DNA of 64,000 bases from GCA-003244245 sp050699595. Its GTDB lineage: Bacteria; Actinomycetota; Actinomycetes; Mycobacteriales; Pseudonocardiaceae. The notes under the pieces were generated by a model. It had not been told where the DNA came from. It was given only the letters and a program-made list of their open reading frames with translations, and did not search any database. A program made the translations under genes and the position numbers. Where the stretch lies: assembly GCA_050699595.1 (NCBI GenBank), contig JBOHFI010000005.1, positions 69,728 to 133,727 on the forward strand, read 5' to 3'. Of the stretch, positions 1-8,329 are shown piece by piece. The stretch's first letter is position 1. Each line of letters starts with the position of its first letter.

Positions 1-1
1 T

Positions 2-328
2 GCGAAGGCGGCTCAGCACGCCCTGAAGGGCGGCATCATCATCGCGGACACGAAATTCGAGTTCGGCTGGGACGCCGCCGGGCAGTTGACGCTCGGGGAC
101 GAAGCGGTCACGTCGGATTCATCGCGTTTCTGGCGTGCCGAGAGCTGGCGGCCCGGCCAGGCGCAGCACGCGTTGGACAAGCAGTTCGTCCGGGACTGGG
201 CCCTGGGCACGGGATGGGACCGCGAGCCACCCGGACCGGTCATGTCTCCGGCGATCGCGGCGGAGACGCGGCTGCGCTACGTCGAGGCCTACGAGCGCAT
301 CACCGGGACCTCGTGGTCCCCATCATGA
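2..328 (+). CDS. purC: SAICAR synthetase (PurC), C-terminal part
   Basis: The frame enters the window already open and ends at a TGA, giving 108 residues of the C-terminal part of phosphoribosylaminoimidazole-succinocarboxamide synthase. This cytosolic enzyme joins aspartate to CAIR with ATP in purine synthesis. Visible family features are the strand IIIADTKFEFG, the segment SSRFW, the stretch DKQFVRDW and the terminal YVEAYERITG. The N-terminal ATP-binding lobe lies outside the window. The product is clear from these motifs; only the start is missing. Confidence 0.93.
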   Translation, partial: AKAAQHALKGGIIIADTKFEFGWDAAGQLTLGDEAVTSDSSRFWRAESWRPGQAQHALDKQFVRDWALGTGWDREPPGPVMSPAIAAETRLRYVEAYERITGTSWSPS

Positions 329-400
329 CCCCTGGAACCTCGTGGTCTCCCCCGGGTCTGTGACATCACAGTGTCAGGGGGTCATCGTAAGGTCTGGGGC

Positions 401-1543
401 ATGACACGGACCGCGCAGCTGACCATCCCCGCCGGACTGAAACCCGCCGACGGGCGGTTCGGGTGCGGGCCCTCGAAGATCCGTCCCGAGCAGCTGGCCG
501 AGCTGGCCACCACCGGTGCCTCGGTGATGGGCACCTCACACCGGCAGACGCCGGTGCGCTCGCTCGTCGGGCGGATCCGCGACGGGTTGCGCGAGCTGTT
601 CTCGCTGCCCCAGGGCTACGAGGTGGTGCTCGGCAACGGTGGCACCACAGCGTTCTGGGACGCCGCCGCTCTCGGCCTGGTCCGGGAACGCGCACTGCAC
701 CTGAGCTACGGCGAGTTCTCCGCGAAGTTCGCCGCCGTCACGGCGCGAGCCCCGTTCCTGGCCGATCCGATGCTGGTCTGCGCCCCGCCGGGGGACGCAC
801 CGCAACCGGTCGCCGATCCCTCCTGCGACCTGATCGGCTGGGCACACAACGAGACCTCCACCGGGGTGATGGTCCCGGTGTGCCGGCCGGCGCATTCAGA
901 GGGCGCGCTGGTGGCGATCGACGCGACCAGCGGCGCCGGTGGCCTGCCGCTGCGGGCCGCCGACGTCGACGTCTACTACTTCGCGCCGCAGAAGTCCTTC
1001 GCCTCCGACGGCGGGCTGTGGATCGCGCTGCTCAGCCCGGTCGCGCTGGAGCGGGTCGCGGAGATCAGCGCCTCGCCCCGGTGGGTGCCGGAGTTCCTCT
1101 CGCTGAGCACCGCGCTGGACAGCAGCCGCAAAGATCAGACCTACAACACTCCGGCGGTCGCGACGCTACTGCTGTTAGTGGACCAGATCGAGTGGATGCT
1201 GGCCGGTGGCGGACTGAGCTGGTGCGTCGCCCGCACCACCGACTCCTCCTCGCGGCTGTACTCCTGGGCCGAGTCCTCGCCGTACGCCACACCCTTCGTC
1301 ACCGACCCCGCCAAGCGCTCGCTGGTGGTCGGCACCGTGGATTTCGCCGGCGGCGTCGACGCCGCCGCGCTCGCCGCCGTGTTGCGGGCCAACGGCATCG
1401 TGGACATCGAGCCCTACCGCAAACTCGGCCGCAACCAGCTGCGAGTCGGGATGTTCCCGGCCGTCGATCCGGACGACGTCTCCGCGCTCACCACCTGCAT
1501 CGACTGGGTCCTCGAGCGGTTGGGTGGTGACGAGATGGTGTGA
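401..1543 (+). CDS. serC: Phosphoserine aminotransferase SerC
   Basis: Transfers the amino group of glutamate to 3-phosphohydroxypyruvate in serine synthesis, using PLP. The 380-residue protein has the mycobacterial-type SerC start (PADGRFGCGPSKIRPEQL), the GNGGTTAFWD segment and the PLP lysine in FAPQKSF near residue 198. The frame is open 30 bases further up to a GTG at 371, but the ATG at 401 begins the conserved N-terminus and follows AAGG (389-392). It lies 72 bases after purC and just before sepH, as in mycobacteria and relatives. Function is firm; the start is likely. Confidence 0.95.
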   Translation: MTRTAQLTIPAGLKPADGRFGCGPSKIRPEQLAELATTGASVMGTSHRQTPVRSLVGRIRDGLRELFSLPQGYEVVLGNGGTTAFWDAAALGLVRERALHLSYGEFSAKFAAVTARAPFLADPMLVCAPPGDAPQPVADPSCDLIGWAHNETSTGVMVPVCRPAHSEGALVAIDATSGAGGLPLRAADVDVYYFAPQKSFASDGGLWIALLSPVALERVAEISASPRWVPEFLSLSTALDSSRKDQTYNTPAVATLLLLVDQIEWMLAGGGLSWCVARTTDSSSRLYSWAESSPYATPFVTDPAKRSLVVGTVDFAGGVDAAALAAVLRANGIVDIEPYRKLGRNQLRVGMFPAVDPDDVSALTTCIDWVLERLGGDEMV

Positions 1544-1618
1544 CGGGCGGCGGCGCGCCTCCCCCGGCGTCGCCGGCCACCGGCCTACGGTGGCGGGTAC
1601 TGACGGGGAGGTCCTGGG

Positions 1619-2386
1619 ATGCGCGCGCTGCGAGTGGCCGGTCTGGGGACCGACGGCCGCACGGTCATCCTGGAGACGGTCCCGCAGCGGCCCGGCGAGC
1701 GGCGGGAGCGGTTCACTGTGCCTGTGGAGGACGACCTGCAGGCTGCAGTACGGGGTGATCTCCCGCGCCTTGATGAGATCGAGATCGAGGCGGAGAGTCA
1801 GATGCGACCCCGTGAGATCCAAGCTCGGATCAGGGCGGGAGCGTCCGTCGAGCAGGTGGCCACCGCCGCCGGCGCGCCCAGCGAGCGGATCGAGCGGTTC
1901 GCCTACCCGGTGCTGCTGGAGCGATCCCGCATGGCCCAGCTGGCCCAGCGCGCCCACCCGGTGTGCGCCGACGGGCCCGATGTGCGCACCCTGGAGGAGG
2001 TCGTCACCGAGACTTTCCGCCAGCGGGGTCACGACGTCGGCTCAGTGACCTGGGACTCTCGGCGTAGAGAGGACGGCCAGTGGGTCGTCGCGCTGTGCTG
2101 GCGGGCCGGACGGTCGGAGAACCGGGCGCAGTGGACGTTTCACCCGGGCGCGCACGGCGGCACCGTCACCGCGGTCGACGACCACGCCACCGATCTGATC
2201 GACCCACAACCAGCCACACCGCTGCGCACCGTGCCCCCCGCGTCCGAGAAGCCAGTGTCCCCCGAGAAGCCAGTGTCCGGGGAGCACCCCAAGCCCCACC
2301 CGGCACCCCAAAAGCTCCGCAAACCCCGCGCGATCGTCCCCTCCTGGGAAGACGTCCTCCTCGGCGTCCGCTCCCCCCACACCTGA
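1619..2386 (+). CDS. sepH: Septation protein SepH (DUF3071)
   Basis: The 255-residue protein begins MRALRVAGLGTDGRTVIL, the start of the DUF3071/SepH family. This actinobacterial cell-division protein binds FtsZ and promotes ring assembly. An N-terminal helix-turn-helix-like region (about residues 60-110, with IQARIRAGASVEQVA) is followed by a conserved middle domain and a Pro/Lys-rich disordered tail that contains a repeated E-K-P-V-S motif (about residues 207-217). A GGGGAGG Shine-Dalgarno sits before the ATG. Neighbourhood with serC matches other actinobacteria. The assignment rests on family resemblance and synteny. Confidence 0.9.
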   Translation: MRALRVAGLGTDGRTVILETVPQRPGERRERFTVPVEDDLQAAVRGDLPRLDEIEIEAESQMRPREIQARIRAGASVEQVATAAGAPSERIERFAYPVLLERSRMAQLAQRAHPVCADGPDVRTLEEVVTETFRQRGHDVGSVTWDSRRREDGQWVVALCWRAGRSENRAQWTFHPGAHGGTVTAVDDHATDLIDPQPATPLRTVPPASEKPVSPEKPVSGEHPKPHPAPQKLRKPRAIVPSWEDVLLGVRSPHT

Positions 2387-2474
2387 CCACTCCCGCATTC
2401 TGCGGGCTCAGCGGGGTTACCAGGCGCGAATAAACCCGCTGAGCCCGTCCAATGCGCTTGGTAGCGTAGAGGGG

Positions 2475-4235
2475 ATGAATTCTCGGGGGTTGGGGCGGTT
2501 GGGGCCTTATGTGCGGCCGGTGTGGGGGCGGTTGGTAGGGTCGGGGGCGGCGGCGTTGGGGGGGATGCTGGCGGGGTTGATGATCCCGCTGCTGATTCAG
2601 CGGATCGTTGATGGGGCGGTCGCCCGGGGGGACCGGGCCGCGATGGTGCCGCTGTCGCTCGGAGTGCTCGCGCTGGGAGCGCTCGAGGCCGGGTTGATCT
2701 ACCTGCGGCGGATGCTGGTGGCCCGCTCGACCACGGACATCGAGAAACGGATGCGGGCTGATCTCTACCACCACCTGCAGCACCTGCCGGTGGCCTTCCA
2801 CGACCGCTGGCCATCCGGGCAGTTGCTGTCGCGCGCGATCAGCGATCTGACCACGATCCGGCGGTTCCTCGCCTTCTCGGGCATCTTCCTGGTGGTCAAC
2901 GTGTTGACCGTGCTGGTCGGGTTGGTCATCCTACTGGTGATCGCGCCGGCGCTCGGGTTGCTCGCCACGATCATGGCGGTGCCCATGGTAATACTATGCC
3001 GACGCTACGAGCGACGCTACGAGCTGGCCGCGCGGCGCGCGCAGGACCAGGTGGGGGACCTGGCCACCACGGTGGAGGAATCCGCGCTGGGCATCCGGGT
3101 GCTGAAGTCCTTCGGCCGCGGTCCCCGGGCCACCCGGACCTTCCTGGCCCAAGCCCGCGAGCTGCGCCGGACCGAGCTGACCAAGGTGCGGCTGCTCGCC
3201 ACGATGTGGGCGTTGATGATCGCGCTGCCGGAGATCACGCTGGCTGCGACGCTGGCCATCGGCGGCTATGCGGTGGCAGCCGGATCACTGTCCCTGGGCA
3301 CTGTCGTCGGGGCGGTCACGATTCTCACCTACCTGCGCTGGCCGCTGGACTCGCTGGGCTGGCTGCTGGCCGATGCCGGCAACGCCGCCGCGGCGAGCAC
3401 CCGATACTGGGAGGTGCGCGACGCCGTCGCCACAGTGGCCGACCCGCCGGCGCCCCGGGCCCCGGCTCGTCCGGTGCGTGGCGCGCTGCGGCTGGAGGCG
3501 GTGCGCTTCCAGTATCCCGGGGCCGCCACCGAGGTACTGCGCGGCGTGGACCTCGACGTCCGGCCGGGCGAGACGATGGCGCTGGTAGGGACCACCGGCA
3601 GCGGCAAGACCACCCTGACCGCGCTGATCCCGCGGCTGGCCGACGTCACCGGCGGCCGGGTCCTGCTCGACGGGGTCGATGTGCGGGAGTTGGCGCTGGC
3701 GCAGCTGCGCACGATCGTGGCGAGCGCCTTCGAGGACCCGGTGCTGTTCTCGGCGTCGGTCCGGGAGAACGTGGCACTGGGCGCGCCGGAGACAAGCGAC
3801 GCCGAGGTGCGCCGCGCGCTGCGGGTGGCCCGTGCCGAGGAGTTCGTCGACGCGCTGCCCTGGGGCCTGGACACCCGGATCGGTGAGCAGGGCTTGACGT
3901 TGTCCGGGGGGCAACGGCAGCGGCTGGCGCTGGCCCGCGCAGTGCTCGGCGGCGGTGGCGTCGGCAAACCGGCGGTGCTGGTGCTCGACGACCCGCTGTC
4001 CGCGCTGGACGTGCACACCGAGGCCGAGGTCGAGGCGGCCCTGCGCCGGGTGCTGCGCGGCGTGACGGCGTTGGTGGTGGCCCACCGGCCCTCCACGGTA
4101 CGGCTCGCCGACCGGGTGGCGCTACTCGCCGACGGACGGATCGCCGCCGTGGGCACCCACGCCGAGCTGCTCGCCGAGATGCCCGGATACCGCCGGCTGC
4201 TGTCCACCCTGGACACTGCGGCGCTGCGCCGATGA
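2475..4235 (+). CDS. ABC exporter half, degenerate ATP site subunit
   Basis: A 586-residue type-I exporter half: six N-terminal membrane helices (about residues 20-310) fused to an ATPase domain. Walker A is GTTGSGKTT at about 372-380, the signature LSGGQ at 476-480, and Walker B runs into DD at 505-506, so aspartate replaces the catalytic glutamate. This is the usual mark of the non-catalytic subunit of a heterodimeric exporter. Its last four bases overlap the start of the next gene, which encodes the catalytic partner. Substrate is not evident; lipids or drugs are typical for the family. The Shine-Dalgarno GAGGGG lies very close to the ATG. Confidence 0.9.
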   Translation: MNSRGLGRLGPYVRPVWGRLVGSGAAALGGMLAGLMIPLLIQRIVDGAVARGDRAAMVPLSLGVLALGALEAGLIYLRRMLVARSTTDIEKRMRADLYHHLQHLPVAFHDRWPSGQLLSRAISDLTTIRRFLAFSGIFLVVNVLTVLVGLVILLVIAPALGLLATIMAVPMVILCRRYERRYELAARRAQDQVGDLATTVEESALGIRVLKSFGRGPRATRTFLAQARELRRTELTKVRLLATMWALMIALPEITLAATLAIGGYAVAAGSLSLGTVVGAVTILTYLRWPLDSLGWLLADAGNAAAASTRYWEVRDAVATVADPPAPRAPARPVRGALRLEAVRFQYPGAATEVLRGVDLDVRPGETMALVGTTGSGKTTLTALIPRLADVTGGRVLLDGVDVRELALAQLRTIVASAFEDPVLFSASVRENVALGAPETSDAEVRRALRVARAEEFVDALPWGLDTRIGEQGLTLSGGQRQRLALARAVLGGGGVGKPAVLVLDDPLSALDVHTEAEVEAALRRVLRGVTALVVAHRPSTVRLADRVALLADGRIAAVGTHAELLAEMPGYRRLLSTLDTAALRR

Positions 4236-6130
4236 CAGCACCTGGCCCGACGACACCTGGCCCGACGACACCTGGCCCGACGACGCAGACGACGCAGGAG
4301 TGGCGGGGCGTCGCCGCCGAGGACCTCGACACGATCGACACTGCCACCGGGTCGCGGCTGGCTGCCCGGTCCCGCCGGTTGCTCGGCTCACTGCTGCTCC
4401 CGCGGCTGCGCCGGGTGAGCGCCGCGCTGGGGCTACTCGTCGCCGCGCAGGTCGCGCTGCTGGCCGGCCCGCTGCTGATCGCCGCGGCGATCGACCGCGG
4501 CATTCCGGCCGCGCTGGCCGGTCGACCCAGCCCGCTGGCCTGGTGCATCGCCGGCTACGCGGTGATCGGGACGACCAACGCGCTGACCGTCGGCGCGTTC
4601 CTGCGATTGTCCGGGCGGATCGGCGCCGACGTGCTGGTCGATCTGCGCGAGCGGGTGTTCGCACACGTCCAGCGCCTGTCGCTGGCCTTCCACGAGCGCT
4701 ACACGTCGGGACAGGTGATCACCCGGCTGACCAGCGACCTGGACGCCCTGCAGGAGCTGCTGGAGGAGGGGCTGGACGGGTTCTTCGTCTCACTGCTGTC
4801 GATCGTCGGCATCAGCGCGATGCTGCTGGTGCTGGACACCCGGCTGGGCTTGGTAGCGCTGGCCGGCTTCGTCCCGCTCGGCCTGCTGACCCGCTGGTAT
4901 CTGCGGCGCTCGCGGCACACCTACCGCGCCACCCGCACCCGGATCGCCCGGGTGATCGTGCAGTTCGTCGAGACCATGAACGGGATCCGCGCGGTGCAGG
5001 CGTTCCGCCGGGAACGACGCAACTCCTCGATCATGGACGAGCTGGGCGGTACCTTCGCCGACGCCGGCGCCGAGGCACTCCGGCTGCTCACCTGGTTCAC
5101 TGCGGCCGTGCGGCTGCTCGGTGCCGTGTCGGTGGCGGTGATATTGCTGCTCGGTGGGTTACGGGTGCTCGAGGGCAGCCTGACGCTGGGCGTGCTCGCG
5201 GCGTTCGTGCTGTACCTGCGCCTGTTCTACGACCCGCTCGACGAGCTGGCCATGTTCGCCAACTACTACTCCTCGGCGGTCGCGGCGCTGGAGAAGATCT
5301 CCGGGGTGCTCGACGAGCATCCCTGCGTCAGCGACCCTATCCAGCCGGTGGCGCTGCCCGTCCCGGTGCGCGGCGAGGTGGTCTTCGATCGGGTGCGCTT
5401 CTCCTACGGCGGCCCGGAGGTGCTGCCCCAGCTGGACCTGGTGATACCCGCCGGCCAGACCGTCGCCCTCGTCGGTGCGACCGGGGCGGGCAAATCGACG
5501 GTGGCCAAGCTGCTGGCGCGGTTCTACGACCCGGTGGCGGGCTCCATCCGGCTGGACGGGGTCGACCTGCGCTCGGTGGCCGACGCCGACCTGCGCCGCG
5601 CGGTGGTGATGGTGACTCAGGAGTCGTTCCTGTTCTCCGGGTCGGTGGCCGACAACATCGCGCTGGCCGACAAGGGCACACTGAGCAGCGTCGGTGAATC
5701 GGGCCAGGCTTCCCGAGCGGACGTGGTGGCGGTCGCCCGGGCGGTGGGGGCCGACGAGTTCATCACCGCGCTGCCCGAGGGCTACGACACCGACGTGCGC
5801 AAACGCGGTGCGCGGCTGTCCGCCGGGCAACGGCAGCTGGTGTCCTTCGCCCGAGCGCTGCTCGCCGATCCCGCGGTCCTGGTGCTCGATGAGGCGACCT
5901 CCTCGCTGGACATCCCCGCCGAGCGGGCCGTGCAGGCCGCGCTGGCGACCGTGCTCGCCGGGCGCACCGCGCTGGTCATCGCGCACCGACTGTCCACCGT
6001 GCTGGTCGCCGACCGAGTGCTGGTGCTCGCCGACGGCATCGTGATCGAGGACGGCCCACCCGCGCAGCTGATCACCGCGGCGGGAGCCTTCGCCGACCTG
6101 CACACCGCCTGGCGCACCGCACTGGCCTGA
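4232..6130 (+). CDS. ABC exporter half, catalytic subunit
   Basis: A 632-residue partner of the preceding exporter half, translationally coupled through an ATGA overlap. The first 25 or so residues hold a Thr/Pro-rich repeat (four P-T-T units), then come six membrane helices and the ATPase domain. Walker A is GATGAGKST near 415, the signature is altered to LSAGQ near 529, and the catalytic glutamate is present at about 554 (LDEATSSLD). The altered signature here and the altered Walker B in the partner belong to the same composite ATP site, so the pair should have one active and one degenerate site. Substrate unknown. Confidence 0.9.
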   Translation: MTAPGPTTPGPTTPGPTTQTTQEWRGVAAEDLDTIDTATGSRLAARSRRLLGSLLLPRLRRVSAALGLLVAAQVALLAGPLLIAAAIDRGIPAALAGRPSPLAWCIAGYAVIGTTNALTVGAFLRLSGRIGADVLVDLRERVFAHVQRLSLAFHERYTSGQVITRLTSDLDALQELLEEGLDGFFVSLLSIVGISAMLLVLDTRLGLVALAGFVPLGLLTRWYLRRSRHTYRATRTRIARVIVQFVETMNGIRAVQAFRRERRNSSIMDELGGTFADAGAEALRLLTWFTAAVRLLGAVSVAVILLLGGLRVLEGSLTLGVLAAFVLYLRLFYDPLDELAMFANYYSSAVAALEKISGVLDEHPCVSDPIQPVALPVPVRGEVVFDRVRFSYGGPEVLPQLDLVIPAGQTVALVGATGAGKSTVAKLLARFYDPVAGSIRLDGVDLRSVADADLRRAVVMVTQESFLFSGSVADNIALADKGTLSSVGESGQASRADVVAVARAVGADEFITALPEGYDTDVRKRGARLSAGQRQLVSFARALLADPAVLVLDEATSSLDIPAERAVQAALATVLAGRTALVIAHRLSTVLVADRVLVLADGIVIEDGPPAQLITAAGAFADLHTAWRTALA

Positions 6131-6175
6131 CCCAGACCGCACTGACATAGACCGCCTGGCCCAGACCGCCCTGAC

Positions 6176-6448
6176 CTAACCCAGCAGGGACAGCAACAGG
6201 GCGATCCAGGCAGCGACGATGCCCGCCGCAGTACCGTAGGCCACCCACCGCCAGATCGGGGTTGCCCGGCCCAGCCACATCGACGGCGCCAGCCCCGCAG
6301 CCACCAGCAGGTTCGCCAGCACGACGACGCCGGTGCCGTTCGGCGCCAGCCCCTGAGACAGGCTGAGCAACGCGATCACCATGATCGCTGCTGCCACCAC
6401 GCTGACGGTGAGGCCGGTCGCCCACGGCGTCGGCTCGCCAGAGTGCAT
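6176..6448 (-). CDS. DUF2537-type small membrane protein
   Basis: A 90-residue protein with three predicted membrane helices (about residues 12-33, 40-55 and 68-88), resembling the actinobacterial DUF2537 family found near serC and sepH. The frame stays open up to 6526, with other ATGs at 6487 and 6526. The ATG at 6448 is preferred because AAGGCGG precedes it and the hydrophobic core begins soon after. Function unknown. The gene converges on the ABC operon, with 45 bases between the stop codons. Confidence 0.6.
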   Translation of the reverse strand: MHSGEPTPWATGLTVSVVAAAIMVIALLSLSQGLAPNGTGVVVLANLLVAAGLAPSMWLGRATPIWRWVAYGTAAGIVAAWIALLLSLLG

Positions 6449-6639
6449 CCCTGTGCCGCCTTGAATCTCGGTGCCGCCGCGATCCATGCCGATGACTGTA
6501 AACGCGACGGCGTGGCCGCGATGCACGCCTGGCCGTCAGCCCGAAGCGGGAAAGCCGTCGGGCCCGACCGAGACTTCCAGGTCGGGCCCGACGTGTTCCA
6601 ACTGCGTTGCCAGGACTCCCACCACGAAGCCGGCACCAC

Positions 6640-6658
6640 TTAAGTTAGGCTAACCTTG
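6640..6658. promoter_or_regulatory. IdeR/DtxR-like iron box
   Basis: A 19-base site with core TTAGGCTAACC matches the actinobacterial IdeR/DtxR consensus at about 16 of 19 positions. It lies between the minus-strand DUF2537 gene and the plus-strand DUF2530 gene, about 97 bases before the latter. If functional it would give iron-dependent repression. No siderophore gene is adjacent, so the target is unclear. Confidence 0.5.
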
Positions 6659-6679
6659 GCTCGCCGTCAAGCGGCGGGA

Positions 6680-6725
6680 CCCGTGAGTGGCAAACACTGT
6701 TATGGCACGGTTTGCCACTCACGGG
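6680..6725. repeat. Inverted repeat, 16-bp arms
   Basis: Perfect 16-base arms (6680-6695 and 6710-6725, CCCGTGAGTGGCAAAC and its complement) enclose a 14-base loop. Its right end runs into the next palindrome. There is no T-tract, so it is not a standard terminator; it could be a REP-like element or a protein-binding site. Confidence 0.7.
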
Positions 6726-6761
6726 CACGGGGGCACACGCTAGCGTGTGCCCCCGTGCCCG
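6722..6761. repeat. Perfect 40-bp palindrome
   Basis: Every base from 6722 to 6761 is self-complementary about a CGCTAGCG centre, with no loop. The likely GTG start of the downstream gene (6755) lies inside the right arm, so a cruciform or RNA hairpin here could affect its expression. It shares four bases with the 16-bp-arm inverted repeat on its left. Confidence 0.8.
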
Positions 6762-6976
6762 CACCCCGCCTCGCCGACCCGCGCCCAGTGGTCGGCGTCG
6801 GCACTCTCGCCTGGTTCACCGCGACAGTGGTGCTCCTCATCACCAACGGACCACCGGCGTGGATATGGGCCTGCCTGACCGGCGGCCTACTCGGCCTGAT
6901 CGGATTCGCGATGATCCACTGGCAGCTCAGCGCCGCCCGGCGCGCATCCCGGGGCGCCCGGCGAGACTTATTCTGA
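6755..6976 (+). CDS. DUF2530-type small membrane protein
   Basis: From the GTG at 6755 this gives 73 residues with two hydrophobic segments (about residues 13-30 and 33-52) and a basic C-terminus (RRASRGARRDLF), as in the actinobacterial DUF2530 family. The frame is open back to 6656, but that part would translate the two palindromes and is not family-like. Its stop overlaps the convergent minus-strand gene by nine bases. Function unknown. Confidence 0.6.
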   Translation: MPAPRLADPRPVVGVGTLAWFTATVVLLITNGPPAWIWACLTGGLLGLIGFAMIHWQLSAARRASRGARRDLF

Positions 6977-7237
6977 GCTCTGCCCCGTAACCTTGGCGTT
7001 GTGGTCCGACTGGTCGACCAGCACGTCAAGATCATCACCGGGCGAGACCTGCCTGACACGGTCGGCCAGCATCAGCCAGTCGTGCCCGTCGACACACGAG
7101 ACACGCAAGCGCCCGATGGGCCCGCCGGCGCCCTGCAGCCGAAACCTGCCCTCGACGATCGCCGCCAGGCCGCACGTCGGGCAGCACACAACACCGTTCA
7201 TGGTCGAGAGGACCGGGGTGGCATCGGCGATGGACAT
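6968..7237 (-). CDS. Small zinc-ribbon-like protein
   Basis: An 89-residue protein with CCPTCG near residues 18-23 and a later C-V-D-G-H, a plausible small zinc-binding fold. The ATG at 7237 is chosen because GGGAGGG lies just before it; the frame opens 15 bases further up. Family not recognised. It is divergent from the methyltransferase gene that starts at 7468. Confidence 0.55.
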   Translation of the reverse strand: MSIADATPVLSTMNGVVCCPTCGLAAIVEGRFRLQGAGGPIGRLRVSCVDGHDWLMLADRVRQVSPGDDLDVLVDQSDHNAKVTGQSSE

Positions 7238-7467
7238 CCCACGCCCTCCCAACCGATGTCATGGGTTGTGCGACCACACAGACCCAGGGTGGGGCAGGCA
7301 ACCGCACAACCCACTCCCCGCGCGGCCCAGCATCGCACAGCGATCAACATCCGCACAAGCGGGAAAAATATCTACGCTACCCCGCATCAGCGGAGTTATC
7401 GTCTTTCCACTCCTACCGCAGCCGCCACCGCGACGCCGAACCTCGGACCGCTGAGGAGCGATCGGAC

Positions 7468-8292
7468 ATGACGACACCCCAACCCACCGGACAGGCGGTA
7501 CCCGAGGGCCGGCTGACCTTCGACGAGGACGTCGTCGAGCAACTCGACGCCCGCTACCGCACCCGCGATATCGTCCGCCGCCGCGAGCTGGTCCACGATG
7601 CACTCGCCGCGATGCCCGGCGAGTCGATCCTCGACGTGGGCTGTGGGCCCGGGTTCTTCGTCGCGGAGCTTCTCGAGCAGGTAGGCGCCGCGGGATCGGT
7701 CGTGGGAGTGGACCGCAGCCCCCAGATGCTCGCGGCTACGGCACGCCGGTGCGCGGGCCACCCCAACGTCACCCTGCACGAGGCGGACGCAACGTCTCTG
7801 CCGGTCACGAACGCCGGCTTCGATCGCGCGCTATCAGTGCAGGTCATGGAATATGTCCCCGATGTGGGCGCGGCACTGGCCGAGTTGCATCGCGCGGTGC
7901 GCCCCGGTGGGCGGGTGCTGATCTGGGACATCGACTGGAGCACGGTGAGCTGGCACTCTCGCGATCCCGCTCGGATGGCGCGGGTGTTGCGGGCCTGGGA
8001 CGGGCACCTCGTCCACCCGTCCCTACCACGGACGCTGGCCGCCCAGCTCCGCTGCGCCGGCTTCGACGACGTCCACATGGCGGCCCACACCTTCGCGACC
8101 ACCCAGCTCGACCCGGACAGCTTCGCCGCGCTGGTATGCCAGATCGTCGCGCACTTCGTCGCCGGGCGGTGCGGACTCACCGAGGCCGACGTCGCCGCCT
8201 GGACGGCCGAGCAGCGCCGGCTCGACGAGCGGGGCGAGTTCTTCTTCACCTGCACCCAGTTCTGCTTCACCGCACACCGGCCACCCCCGTGA
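7468..8292 (+). CDS. SAM-dependent methyltransferase (UbiE/class I)
   Basis: A 274-residue class I methyltransferase. The SAM-binding motif LDVGCGPG lies at residues 55-62, the acidic end of strand 2 follows (VVGVDRSP), and later motifs are ALSVQVMEYVPD and PGGRVLIWDIDW. The frame is open from 7261, but the ATG at 7468 follows GAGGAG and starts the recognisable protein. A methyltransferase also sits near the DUF2537 gene in mycobacteria (Rv0881 region), though direct correspondence is not proven. Substrate unknown. Confidence 0.85.
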   Translation: MTTPQPTGQAVPEGRLTFDEDVVEQLDARYRTRDIVRRRELVHDALAAMPGESILDVGCGPGFFVAELLEQVGAAGSVVGVDRSPQMLAATARRCAGHPNVTLHEADATSLPVTNAGFDRALSVQVMEYVPDVGAALAELHRAVRPGGRVLIWDIDWSTVSWHSRDPARMARVLRAWDGHLVHPSLPRTLAAQLRCAGFDDVHMAAHTFATTQLDPDSFAALVCQIVAHFVAGRCGLTEADVAAWTAEQRRLDERGEFFFTCTQFCFTAHRPPP

Positions 8293-8329
8293 ACAGCAGC
8301 GAAGCGCTTCTCAGAGAGCCGGACTGCAT

